Shown here: piece after piece, positions 48,723-56,744 of the stretch
How the letters are laid out: every line of letters starts with the position of its first letter
Numbering within the stretch: the stretch's first letter is position 1
Source: Hoylesella enoeca JCM 12259
GTDB lineage: Bacteria; Bacteroidota; Bacteroidia; Bacteroidales; Bacteroidaceae
Assembly: GCF_000613405.1 (NCBI RefSeq)
Contig: NZ_BAIX01000003.1
Span: forward strand, 1-64,000
DNA length: 64,000 nucleotides
Direction of reading: 5' to 3'
Position numbers and translations under genes: made by a program
Notes under the pieces: generated by a model
Database searches by the model: none
The model's input: only the letters and a program-made list of their open reading frames with translations
Told to the model about the DNA's origin: nothing

Positions 48723-48809
48723 TGGATCGTTGGTGGTTGGCTATTGACAGTTGATCATTTTCTTTACTCATTTCTTTTCTTTTTTGAGGGAGCCTGAGGG
48801 GACTTTCCT

Positions 48810-48886
48810 TTAACCGTTAACTGCATAGCAAAGAAGCATCTATCGCAGCGCAATTAACAGTTAGTTACACGACGAATAACGGTTCA
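48810..48886. repeat. 22-bp dyad repeat array, about 3-4 units
   Basis: Cores TTAACCGTTAACTGC, ATTAACAGTTAGTTAC and AATAACGGTTCATT with GCGCA and CGACG linkers. The second unit is decayed. Confidence 0.7.
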
Positions 48887-49024
48887 TTAGAATCCTCTTT
48901 CAAATCCCATTGAAAATCAGAGATTGAGACTTGTGAATTAACAATTCGATTTTGTCCTTCTATCCAAAATGCTATCAACAAGTTATCAATTATGTTTCGT
49001 TTTCTACCCGAAACGAAACGATAT

Positions 49025-49067
49025 CATAAACAGCACCTGATCAGAGAGAGATCGGATGCTGTTTATG
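49025..49067 (-). terminator. Hairpin downstream of the beta-barrel gene
   Basis: CATAAACAGCA (49025-49035) pairs with TGCTGTTTATG (49057-49067), an 11-bp stem. The U tract is weak in both directions. Confidence 0.55.
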
Positions 49068-49095
49068 GTAAAATTCAACAAAAATCGAGGGTCGA

Positions 49096-49851
49096 CTATT
49101 TGATTCTGTAAGTCAGACCGATGGTTCCATAAATGGGATAAAGCGTCTGTTCGATGGTTTTGAAATCGCTGTGGTGAATGCCGTTGAGACCCCACGAGAG
49201 TTCGGCAAAGGCGCCCACCTGACGATAGAAACGCCAATCTGCACCGAAATTCAGGCCGCATTGCAGGCTGCGCATGCGATCGGAGAAATCGTAACTGCCG
49301 CGATTGCTCGGCGTATTGCCCATGACCACCTTGTCACCTGTGGGTTCGTTGACCCGCAAATAACCGTCGTAGGCATAGCCTTCAAACTTCTTCGACATCA
49401 CGAATGAGATGTAAGGACCCAGCCGCAGGCTCACATTGTGGCAAAGATGATAGGTGGCTTGCACCGGCACTGTGATCATCAGCTGCTTCTCTTCGGTCAC
49501 TTCGTGGCCCGTGTAATAGCCTTCCAAAGACTGACCTCCATATTCGATGCCCATGTGATAATTCTTCACGGTGGCGTCGACATACATTCCTTTGCGCTCG
49601 ACTCGCACACCTGTAAGCCATCCCCAACGCTGATCGATGGTGCTGTTCATATCCAATCCGAGTAAGAAATTGGGTCGGAAATGAAAGCTGTTGAGGCTTC
49701 TGATGGTGTTGGGAAGTCCCACTGGGGCAGTTCCTCCGAGTGAATAACCCAGCCGGATATTGAAAGTGGCATTGTCGACAATGCCTTTGGCCTGTGCTGC
49801 AAATGCCGATGTGCCGATCAACAGCACTGCAAATAACTTCTTAACGATCAT
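49096..49851 (-). CDS. Outer-membrane beta-barrel (porin-like) protein
   Basis: 251 residues with signal peptide MIVKKLFAVLLIGTSAFA. Alternating hydrophobic strands with aromatic girdles follow (FRPNFLLGLDMNSTIDQRWGWLTGVRVERKG, QATYHLCHNVSLRLGPYISFVMSKKF, LYPIYGTIGLTYRIK), typical of an outer-membrane protein beta-barrel ending in Lys. Its start lies inside the end of the PCMD gene (11-bp overlap), so the two are co-translated. Function unknown. Confidence 0.85.
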   Translation of the reverse strand: MIVKKLFAVLLIGTSAFAAQAKGIVDNATFNIRLGYSLGGTAPVGLPNTIRSLNSFHFRPNFLLGLDMNSTIDQRWGWLTGVRVERKGMYVDATVKNYHMGIEYGGQSLEGYYTGHEVTEEKQLMITVPVQATYHLCHNVSLRLGPYISFVMSKKFEGYAYDGYLRVNEPTGDKVVMGNTPSNRGSYDFSDRMRSLQCGLNFGADWRFYRQVGAFAELSWGLNGIHHSDFKTIEQTLYPIYGTIGLTYRIK

Positions 49852-51001
49852 CTTTGTTTTCCTCCTTACAGATTACTCTTACTTTATCTATCATCAGTTG
49901 GCTGCCCACGGCACCCTCAAACTTATCGCCGTCTTTGCTCGACGAGAAGACAAGTGTGAAGTTGTAACCACCGTTTTGCAGCAGATCGTAGTCCACATCA
50001 GACGTGTATTGGAATTCGATTTCAAATGGAGTCCATTCTGTCGTGGGCTTAATCTCTTTCAGATCAGCCAATCCTGCAATGAGCGGACTGGTCTTGACAT
50101 TGCTTCCATCCAGGTAAACAGCCTCGCCGGCATCATTGCGATTGCGATAAAACACACCGTAGATAGAAGCTTGATCAGTTCTTCCTTCGATGGTTTTGTT
50201 ATCCGGTCCTGTGAAGTTCTGCCCCGGGGTGTACTTGTAATAACCTGTGATCTTCATCGGTTGTTTGTCAAGCAGAATGCCGAAGTAGGTTGCTTTCAAA
50301 GGATTTGTGAGCGATTCCGAAACATTAAAGACGCCTAAGAAAAGATTGCCGGCAGCAATCGGTTTCTTAAACAAGGCTCCGAGCGATCCTGTGCTGCGTG
50401 TGGTGAGACACACGGCAGCACCATCATAACCATCCTTTTCAGGTATGGTGGGATAGTTTTCGGGTGGATCCTGATAGGCAGCCAGCATAAATCCCGGATT
50501 GCCCGACGCCCAATCATTTCCCCATTTGCCGTCAGCCAACTCGTTGTGCCACATATAAAACTTCTTGTATTCAGGCTGAAGATAATAGTTTTCGAAGTCA
50601 TAGTGAAGGGTGTCATTGACTGTTCGGAGCGTGGGACGGAATCCGATGGTGTAGGTGCGATGCCAACAGCCGTCCTCAGAAGTGACAGTATAGGTGACAT
50701 TTCCTTTCAAAAAGTCTTGCATCGAACCGTTGGCAGGCTGGACAACAGCCCCCGGTGTGAGTTTGAAAGTCAGTGCATAAGAGCCGACTTCGGCTTTCCG
50801 GCGCACGTTGAAGACAATGTTTCGCTCGTTGGAGAGCACAGGACGCAGCGTGTCTGACAAATAGAAGAATGTCTCTGACGGCTTAGCCGCATGAACAGCA
50901 ATCTCTTCTATGTCGCACTCTGCATTCAAAGGTTCGTCTTTGAAACAAGAAGTGAGTAGACAACAAAAGGCTGCTAATGGAATGATCCGATACAACTTCA
51001 T
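49841..51001 (-). CDS. PCMD (putative carbohydrate metabolism) domain lipoprotein
   Basis: 386-residue lipoprotein (lipobox LLTSC, followed by FKDEPLNAECDIEEI, rich in acidic residues). The N-terminal domain (about 30-130) looks like an Ig-like fold seen in PUL-linked lipoproteins. The C-terminal PCMD domain (about 135-375) contains NDTLHYDFENY, WASGNPGF, ATYFGILLDKQPMKITGYYKY and a final LMIDKVRV, like a jelly-roll sugar-binding fold. It is the first gene of a two-gene operon with the beta-barrel protein. Catalysis is not demonstrated for this family. Confidence 0.85.
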   Translation of the reverse strand: MKLYRIIPLAAFCCLLTSCFKDEPLNAECDIEEIAVHAAKPSETFFYLSDTLRPVLSNERNIVFNVRRKAEVGSYALTFKLTPGAVVQPANGSMQDFLKGNVTYTVTSEDGCWHRTYTIGFRPTLRTVNDTLHYDFENYYLQPEYKKFYMWHNELADGKWGNDWASGNPGFMLAAYQDPPENYPTIPEKDGYDGAAVCLTTRSTGSLGALFKKPIAAGNLFLGVFNVSESLTNPLKATYFGILLDKQPMKITGYYKYTPGQNFTGPDNKTIEGRTDQASIYGVFYRNRNDAGEAVYLDGSNVKTSPLIAGLADLKEIKPTTEWTPFEIEFQYTSDVDYDLLQNGGYNFTLVFSSSKDGDKFEGAVGSQLMIDKVRVICKEENKDDR

Positions 51002-51029
51002 GACTTACAAGATGTTTAAAAATCGGTTG

Positions 51030-51060
51030 CAAATATAGATAAAATCGATAAATGTGCAAA
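51030..51060 (-). promoter_or_regulatory. Promoter of the PCMD/beta-barrel operon
   Basis: Minus-strand TTTG (51057-51060), 19-bp spacer, TATATTTG (51030-51037), about 28 bp before the start codon. Confidence 0.75.
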
Positions 51061-51313
51061 AGTTTTGCTTACAAAATTTACTCTTTTAACTCCTCAAAGA
51101 GTCTTTTTGAGGCTCGTAGATAGCCCAAGAAAATCTATTTTGTTCCCAAAGAGATTTAAACAAGCGGTTTCTTGACAAAAGAATCATTCATCCTCAGGGT
51201 TAAAAAGACAGCATTGCAACAGTGTCATCAATAAGTGAAATGCTTCGATCAAGATTCAGACAGAAGAGCGAAAACCAATACATGATTGATCATTGATGGC
51301 TGCCCCTTTTCTC

Positions 51314-51390
51314 ATGAACCGTTAATCGCATCGCAAGTAAACATTAATCGCATGACAACTAACATTTACTTGCAATGCGACTAACGGTTC
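51314..51390. repeat. 22-bp dyad repeat array, about 4 units
   Basis: Cores ATGAACCGTTAATCG, AGTAAACATTAATCG, AACTAACATTTACTTG and ACTAACGGTTC, spacing 21-23 bp. Confidence 0.75.
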
Positions 51391-51581
51391 CTTAAAATTC
51401 CTTCCAGCTCTCATTGATCATTCTTTTGTCTTTTCCATTCTTTTCTTTCATGGTGAAACACGATTTGCTTGTATCTGTTTGTCTGAAATTCAATCAAAGA
51501 ATCCTCAATGATCGACTCTCAATCCCCAGTTGAATGAAGGCATCACATGCGATCAAAAGGAGGAAAAAATAAAGCAAGATG

Positions 51582-51612
51582 TTGCCTATATCAATTAAAA
51601 TATATATTTTTG
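51582..51612 (+). promoter_or_regulatory. Promoter of the lrp operon
   Basis: TTG (51582-51584), 20-bp spacer, TATTTTTG (51605-51612), 44 bp before the ATG. Confidence 0.65.
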
Positions 51613-51656
51613 CTACGTTATTCTGACATTTAGATTCAAATAAAACAAACTGGGCG

Positions 51657-52139
51657 ATGGAGAAAATAGATGGTCTCGATAGGAAGATTTTGGGTATTCT
51701 GGCGCACAATGCACGCATTCCGTTCAAGGATGTAGCGGCCGAATGCAAGGTGTCGAGAGCTGCCATACACCAGCGGGTGCAGCATCTGATGGAAAACGGA
51801 ATCATCGTTGGCAGCGGATTCGAGGTCGACCCGAAAGCGCTCGGATATGCCACTTGCACCTATGTGGGGATGACACTCGAACGCGGCAGCATGTATAAAG
51901 ATGTCGTCAACAGATTAGTGGAGATTCCGGAAATCGTGGAATGCCACTTCACCACAGGTTCGTATATGATGCTTCTCAAACTCTATGCACGCGACAACGA
52001 GCAACTGATGGATCTGCTCAACAACAAGTTGCAGACCATTCCAGGCGTGGTATCGACCGAAACGCTGATTTCGCTCGAACAAAGTATCAAGCGTGAAATC
52101 CCCATCAATACCGACGAGAAAGGAAACAAACAGCAATGA
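51657..52139 (+). CDS. Lrp/AsnC family transcriptional regulator
   Basis: 160 residues: N-terminal winged helix (DGLDRKILGILAHNARIPFKDVAAECKVSRAAIHQRVQHLMENGII), then an effector-binding RAM domain (about 75-150) with GMTLERGS and VECHFTTGSYMMLLKLYARD. It belongs to the feast/famine regulators that respond to amino acids. Its TGA overlaps the ATG of the C26-M19 peptidase, so it probably controls that peptide-degradation operon, including itself. Confidence 0.92.
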   Translation: MEKIDGLDRKILGILAHNARIPFKDVAAECKVSRAAIHQRVQHLMENGIIVGSGFEVDPKALGYATCTYVGMTLERGSMYKDVVNRLVEIPEIVECHFTTGSYMMLLKLYARDNEQLMDLLNNKLQTIPGVVSTETLISLEQSIKREIPINTDEKGNKQQ

Positions 52140-53952
52140 CCAAGACATTTGACCTGAATGAGGTGCTCACTCCGATCTATTCGGCTTATCCCGAGGCATC
52201 GCATCGCCCGCTGATCGGCCTTACTGCCAATTTCGCCGACGGCAATGCAATGCTTCGCAATCATTATTACGAGCAGGTTGTTGCGGCCGGAGGCGTACCC
52301 GTTATTATCCCGCCGGTGACCGACAAAGATGTCATCATCAACACACTCGACCAAATCGACGGCTTACTTCTTACCGGTGGCGGCGACTATAACCCGCTTT
52401 GGGCCGGCGAACAACCGTCACCTCATCTGCACGGAATCAATGCCGAGCGCGACTTAGCAGAACTCTTGCTCACTCGTTTGGCTTATAACCGACAGATTCC
52501 GATGCTTGGAATCTGTCGCGGAATACAGACTTTGGCCCTCGCTTTGGGTGGAAAGGTGATGCAAGATATTGCCGAAAATCGTGCTGATGAGCTCAAAAAA
52601 GACTCAGAAACTCATCCACTTACAAACTCAAAAACTCAAAAACTCATTAAGCATTCGCAAGAAGCAGAGAACAGCGAGCCTACTCACACGGTGAAGATTG
52701 AAGTAGATTCTACCTTATATAATATATACCGGCGCCACGAAATCTATGTCAACTCGCTGCATCATCAAGCTGTAAGCGATACGGGCAAGCGTTTCCGAGT
52801 TACCGCGACGGCACCCGACGGCACCATTGAAGCCATCGAAAGTATCGAGTTTAAGTCTGTTTTGGGTGTGCAATGGCATCCCGAATGGTTGGAAGAAGAC
52901 GGTATGCGCGTGTTCAAATGGCTCGTCGACGAGGCGAATGACTTCCATTCGGCCAAGCATTTGCACGCAAAGATACTCACACTCGATACTCATTGCGACA
53001 CGCCGATGTTCTTTCCGCAGGGCATTCACTTCGACCAACGCGATAAACGGATATTAGTCGACCTGCATAAAATGACCGACGGGCGGCAAGATGCAGTAAC
53101 AATGGTGGCTTATTTACACAACCGAAGGCGGGAGAGAGCTTCTCTTCAAAGGTAGATTTTGATGTTTCGGGACCCACCGAGTATGCAAATCTCATCTTCG
53201 ATAGGATTGAAGAGATCGTGCGTAACAACAACCGGTATCTGAGTTTGGCCCGAACGCCGGCCGATCTGTATGAAAACAAACGTCAAGAACGAAAATCTAT
53301 CGTTCTGGGAATCGAGAACGGACTGGCAATCGGGTGTGATTTGGCCAATGTCAAACACTTTGCGCAACGCGGAGTAACCTATATCACGCTTTGTCATAAC
53401 GGTGACAACGACATCTGCGACAGTGCTCGTGGCAGTCAAACGCATAATGGTGTGAGTGCATTCGGCGAACAGGTGATCCGCGAAATGAACCGATGCGGCA
53501 TCTTGGTAGATCTGAGTCACGGTGCAGAAAAAAGCTTTTACGATGCGCTCGACATCAGTTCGACGCCCATTGTGTGCAGTCATAGTAACTGTAAAGCGCT
53601 CTGCGACGTACCGCGTAACCTCACCGATGACCAACTTCGGGCGCTCGCGGCCAAAGGAGGAGTGGCACATACCACGCTTTACGGCGGCTTCTTGCGCAAA
53701 GACGGAGCTGCAAATATCACCGATGCCATTGCTCATCTCGAGCACGCTATCCGTATAATGGGCATCGATCACGTAGGTCTGGGAACCGATTTTGATGGAG
53801 ATGGCGGCATCATCGGGCTTGCAGACTCGTCCGAACTCATTCAATTCACTCTCCAACTACTGCGACGCAGGTACAGCGAATGTGATATTGCTAAGATATG
53901 GGGCGGCAATTGGCTGCGCGTGATGACGCAAGCGCAGCAGCAAAAAGACTGA
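52136..53952 (+). CDS. Fusion of class I glutamine-amidotransferase-like (C26) hydrolase and M19 membrane dipeptidase (frameshifted)
   Basis: Two enzymes in one 605-residue chain. Residues about 20-265 are a C26 gamma-glutamyl hydrolase/PuuD-like domain with LLLTGGGDYNP, the nucleophile Cys in MLGICRGIQTLA and the His-Glu of VQWHPEW. Residues about 280-600 are an M19 dipeptidase with zinc ligands in LDTHCDTP, GIENGL, DLSHGAEK, VCSHSNCKA and GTDFDGDGG. The frame breaks near 53116-53119. One added C gives YLPQPKAGESFSS. A stretch of AACTCA-like repeats (52600-52650) adds a low-complexity loop in the first domain. No signal peptide is visible, so it is cytosolic. Confidence 0.88.
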
Positions 53953-53959
53953 AATCCGT

Positions 53960-54994
53960 ATGAAAAAGAGAACAATCATAATGTCATCTATCATCGCATT
54001 GCTTGTCGTTGTGGCCTTGAGCTACAAGCCATTGATGGCTCATCTCGACGAGAGAAACAAGTCGGCAACTGTCGAAGAGGCTGAGAAACCGAATCCGTTG
54101 GGGCCTGCTTTCAATGCCGACAGTGCCTATACGTTTGTCAAAATGCAGTGCGATTTCGGTCCACGAACGATGAACAGCACAGCGCATGACCGTTGTGCAG
54201 CGTGGATTATCAGCCAATTCAAACAGTACGGATGTGAAACCGAGGTACAGAAAGCCACATTGAAAGGTTACGACGGTACTGCGTTGCAAAGCCAAAACAT
54301 CATTGCACGCTTCAACCCGACGGCTCCTGTGCGTGTACTTTTATGTGCCCATTGGGACGCCAGACCGTGGGCCGACAACGATCCGGACTCTATCAACTGG
54401 CGCAAACCTATCCTTGCGGCCAACGACGGAGCCAGTGGCGTAGCCGTGATGATGGAGATTGCGCGTCTGATCAGCACCGACAAGCAATTGAAAATCGGCG
54501 TAGACTTCATTTGTTTCGATGCCGAAGACTGGGGTACACCACGTTGGGCGAACGTTGAAGACAATGAAGATAGCTGGGCGTTGGGTGCCCAATACTTTGC
54601 ACGCAACTTCCGTTTGAATCCTCGTCCACGTTTCGGCATTCTGTTGGATATGGTCGGCGGTCAAGGCGCTAAGTTCTATCAAGAAGCTATGTCGGCTCAA
54701 TACGCGCCCGAAGTGCTGCAAAAAGTATGGCAAGCAGCCCGCCAAGCGGGGTTTGGTAGCTATTTTCCGATGAGCAAAGGAGGGATGATCACCGACGACC
54801 ACGTCCCTCTCAACAAGATTGCCAACATCCCGACAATAGATATTATACCCTATTATCCCGACTGTGTACAAAGCAGTTTCGGCCCCACTTGGCACACCGT
54901 GTCTGATGATTTGGCGCACATCGATCCACAAACACTGAAAGCTGTGGGGCAGACCATCATTCAAGTGCTCTATCAATTGCCAATGGAGGATTGA
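53960..54994 (+). CDS. Glutaminyl-peptide cyclotransferase-like M28 zinc enzyme
   Basis: 344 residues with an N-terminal membrane anchor or signal (residues 7-25) and an M28 fold. Zinc-site segments are CAHWDARPWADND, AANDGASGVAVMMEIAR, FDAEDWG and LLDMVGGQGAKF. The C-terminal FGPTWHTVSDD carries the Trp-His pair seen in animal-type glutaminyl cyclases. Such type II enzymes are described from Porphyromonas, Tannerella and Prevotella and cyclise N-terminal Gln of exported proteins. It starts 7 bp after the peptidase fusion gene. An ordinary aminopeptidase is the alternative. Confidence 0.85.
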   Translation: MKKRTIIMSSIIALLVVVALSYKPLMAHLDERNKSATVEEAEKPNPLGPAFNADSAYTFVKMQCDFGPRTMNSTAHDRCAAWIISQFKQYGCETEVQKATLKGYDGTALQSQNIIARFNPTAPVRVLLCAHWDARPWADNDPDSINWRKPILAANDGASGVAVMMEIARLISTDKQLKIGVDFICFDAEDWGTPRWANVEDNEDSWALGAQYFARNFRLNPRPRFGILLDMVGGQGAKFYQEAMSAQYAPEVLQKVWQAARQAGFGSYFPMSKGGMITDDHVPLNKIANIPTIDIIPYYPDCVQSSFGPTWHTVSDDLAHIDPQTLKAVGQTIIQVLYQLPMED

Positions 54995-54995
54995 C

Positions 54996-55063
54996 AATTA
55001 ATGGTTAAACGGCTTCCAAGTAAGCGTAAATCGCACGATGAAAAAGACTTACTTGTGAGTTGA
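54996..55063. repeat. Decayed 22-bp dyad repeat array
   Basis: ATTAATGGTTAAACGG, AAGTAAGCGTAAATCGCACG and AGACTTACTTGTGAG preserve only parts of the unit, at roughly 22-23 bp spacing. Confidence 0.5.
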
Positions 55064-55084
55064 ATAAGCCTTTATTAGAAAGCA

Positions 55085-55277
55085 TAAAAATACGCCGCAA
55101 TTCTCAACGAACTGCGGCGCACCTCTTATGTTTAACTTAAATCTTTTTCGAACAGAATGAAAACCTCACGGCCTTCATTGTTACCCGTTAAACAATCTGT
55201 AAAATCTACCTTAAACCTAATAACTAAAAACCTAAATCTATTACTACTAACCTAAACAATCTATTAACCTTTTGACG
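55085..55277 (-). ncRNA. Candidate noncoding RNA with C-free AGGUU-rich 5' half
   Basis: Reading on the minus strand: a strong promoter (see 55281-55311), then about 75 nt without any C, containing repeated UUUAGGUU and UUAAGGUAG motifs. A mixed segment with UUGUU/AACAA arms around AACGGG follows, and then a hairpin with arms CGCCGCA and UGCGGCG and the tail UAUUUUUAUG. The length is about 190 nt. No gene follows on this strand, so it is not a leader. The only open frame is a 13-codon MKAVRFSFC... peptide. I do not recognise the family with certainty. Confidence 0.6.
55088..55119 (-). terminator. Rho-independent terminator of the ncRNA
   Basis: On the minus strand, CGCCGCA (55119-55113) and TGCGGCG (55099-55093) form a 7-bp GC stem, followed by TATTTTT. 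In the plus direction there is no T run, so the terminator serves the minus strand. Confidence 0.75.
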
Positions 55278-55280
55278 ATG

Positions 55281-55311
55281 CAAAGATACGATGAATTTTG
55301 TGCGCACACAA
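55281..55311 (-). promoter_or_regulatory. Promoter of the candidate ncRNA
   Basis: Minus-strand TTG (55309-55311), 20-bp spacer, TATCTTTG (55281-55288), an ideal Bacteroidetes promoter with no protein gene in front of it. Confidence 0.7.
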
Positions 55312-55413
55312 TACTTTCGGGATGCTTTTTATAGCAAAACGCCCATTTATTGATATATATCAATGATTTGTGTACGTACACAATGGAAATCCGAAGCATT
55401 TTAATTGGTTTCC

Positions 55414-55444
55414 TTTGCAGATACACCGGTAAATGTTATCTTTG
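55414..55444 (+). promoter_or_regulatory. Promoter of the glycosyltransferase pair
   Basis: TTTG (55414-55417), 19-bp spacer, TATCTTTG (55437-55444), 25 bp before the ATG at 55470. Confidence 0.7.
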
Positions 55445-55469
55445 TATTTGGAATAAGAACAAGATAACG

Positions 55470-56744
55470 ATGCGTGTACTGATAGTGAATACCAGCGAGA
55501 AGACGGGCGGTGCGGCTGTGGCCTCTCATCGGCTGATGGATGCACTGAACAACAATGGTGTGAAAGCCAAAATGCTGGTTAGGGACAAACAGACGGATCA
55601 GATCACTGTGGCCCAGTTGCCTCGTTCGCCCTTGCTTAAATGGCATTTCCTGTGGGAACGATGGTGCATCTTTTGGCGACTGCACTTCACACGCGATCAT
55701 CTTTTTGAAATAGACATAGCCAACTCTGGTTCGGATATCACATCGTTGCCCGAATTTCGGGAAGCGGATGTCATCCATTTGGCGTGGATCAATCAAGGTA
55801 TGCTTTCGCTGAAAGGGATTCGTAAGATATTGGATGCAGGTAAACCGGTGGTGTGGACGATGCACGACGTGTGGCCAGCCACGGCTATTTGTCATTACAC
55901 ACACGGTTGCCCGAGATTCAAAACAGCTTGCCAAGATTGTCCGTTGCTGCCAGGTGGCGGATCTAAAACAGATTTATCCCATAAGATTTGGAGTCGAAAG
56001 AAACGTGTTTTGTATCATCGCAACATTCATTATGTCACTTGCAGCGAATGGTTGGGAGGTCAGGCACGGCAGAGTGCGCTACTTCGTGGACAAAGCGTAA
56101 CGACTATACCAAACCCAATCGACACCCGCATCTTTTGTCCGAAAGATCAGCATGAGGCACGACGACGGGCCGGACTCGCCACCGACAGACTGTTGATACT
56201 GTTCGTGTCGCAGCGTGTGACCGACAAACGAAAGGGAATAGACTTTTTAATCGATGCTGTCGGAAAACTCACCGAGACCCATCCTGAATTGAAAGATCGC
56301 TTAGGCGTGGCCATCTTGGGCGGACACTCGGAAGCGATAGCCGACTCTCTGCCATTGCCCGTTTATTCCTTAGGATACGTCTCAGATGAAAAGCAACTGG
56401 TAGACATCTATAATTCGGCCGATGTTTTCGTACTTCCATCGCTGGAAGACAATCTCCCGAACACCATTATGGAATCGATGGCATGCGGTGTGCCATGTGT
56501 CGGGTTTCGCGTAGGCGGTATTCCCGAGATGATCGACCACAAAACAAATGGTTATGTAGCTGAATTTAAAGATGCTACCGACCTTGCCACGGGACTATTT
56601 TGGACGCTGTGCGAAGCCGATCGCGATGAACTCCGTTGCCGCACGGTACAGAAGGTGCAGGCGCAGTATTCACAGACCAGTGTGTCGCACCGCTATATCG
56701 AGGTATATAACCAGGCGTTGGCTATGAAAGAATTCCATTTATGA
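55470..56744 (+). CDS. Glycosyltransferase family 4 (GT-B fold)
   Basis: 424 residues starting MRVLIVNTSEKTGGAAVASHRL, just after the promoter. The longer frame from 55350 precedes the transcription start. A GT-B enzyme with N-terminal Rossmann domain and the C-terminal donor-site motif DVFVLPSLEDNLPNTIMESMACGVPCVGFRVGGIPEMI, typical of GT4. A Cys-rich CHYTHGCPRFKTACQDCP segment is characteristic of one polysaccharide-synthesis subgroup. It likely transfers a sugar in capsule, LPS or exopolysaccharide assembly. Its stop overlaps the next start. Confidence 0.9.
   Translation: MRVLIVNTSEKTGGAAVASHRLMDALNNNGVKAKMLVRDKQTDQITVAQLPRSPLLKWHFLWERWCIFWRLHFTRDHLFEIDIANSGSDITSLPEFREADVIHLAWINQGMLSLKGIRKILDAGKPVVWTMHDVWPATAICHYTHGCPRFKTACQDCPLLPGGGSKTDLSHKIWSRKKRVLYHRNIHYVTCSEWLGGQARQSALLRGQSVTTIPNPIDTRIFCPKDQHEARRRAGLATDRLLILFVSQRVTDKRKGIDFLIDAVGKLTETHPELKDRLGVAILGGHSEAIADSLPLPVYSLGYVSDEKQLVDIYNSADVFVLPSLEDNLPNTIMESMACGVPCVGFRVGGIPEMIDHKTNGYVAEFKDATDLATGLFWTLCEADRDELRCRTVQKVQAQYSQTSVSHRYIEVYNQALAMKEFHL

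Larger units (their letters stand above)
48723..49095. other. Intergenic region between M1 peptidase and the beta-barrel gene
   Basis: 373 bp between convergent genes. It holds a G/A-rich stretch (48785-48805), a 22-bp array (48810-48886), GTTTCGTTT/GAAACGAAAC arms (48993-49018) and a hairpin at 49025-49067. Confidence 0.6.
51002..51656. other. Divergent intergenic region, PCMD operon and lrp
   Basis: 655 bp with a PCMD promoter near one end, a 22-bp array (51314-51390) in the middle and the lrp promoter near the other end. The remaining A/T-rich DNA (51061-51310) shows no gene. Confidence 0.6.
54995..55469. other. Intergenic region containing a candidate ncRNA
   Basis: 475 bp. It starts with a decayed 22-bp array (about 54996-55063), then carries a minus-strand RNA gene candidate (55085-55277) and two divergent promoters. 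Confidence 0.6.

Noticed and set aside
55085-55277. 6S RNA
   Set aside because: The ends do not pair into a closing stem and the C-free half has no complementary partner, so the 6S fold is not supported.
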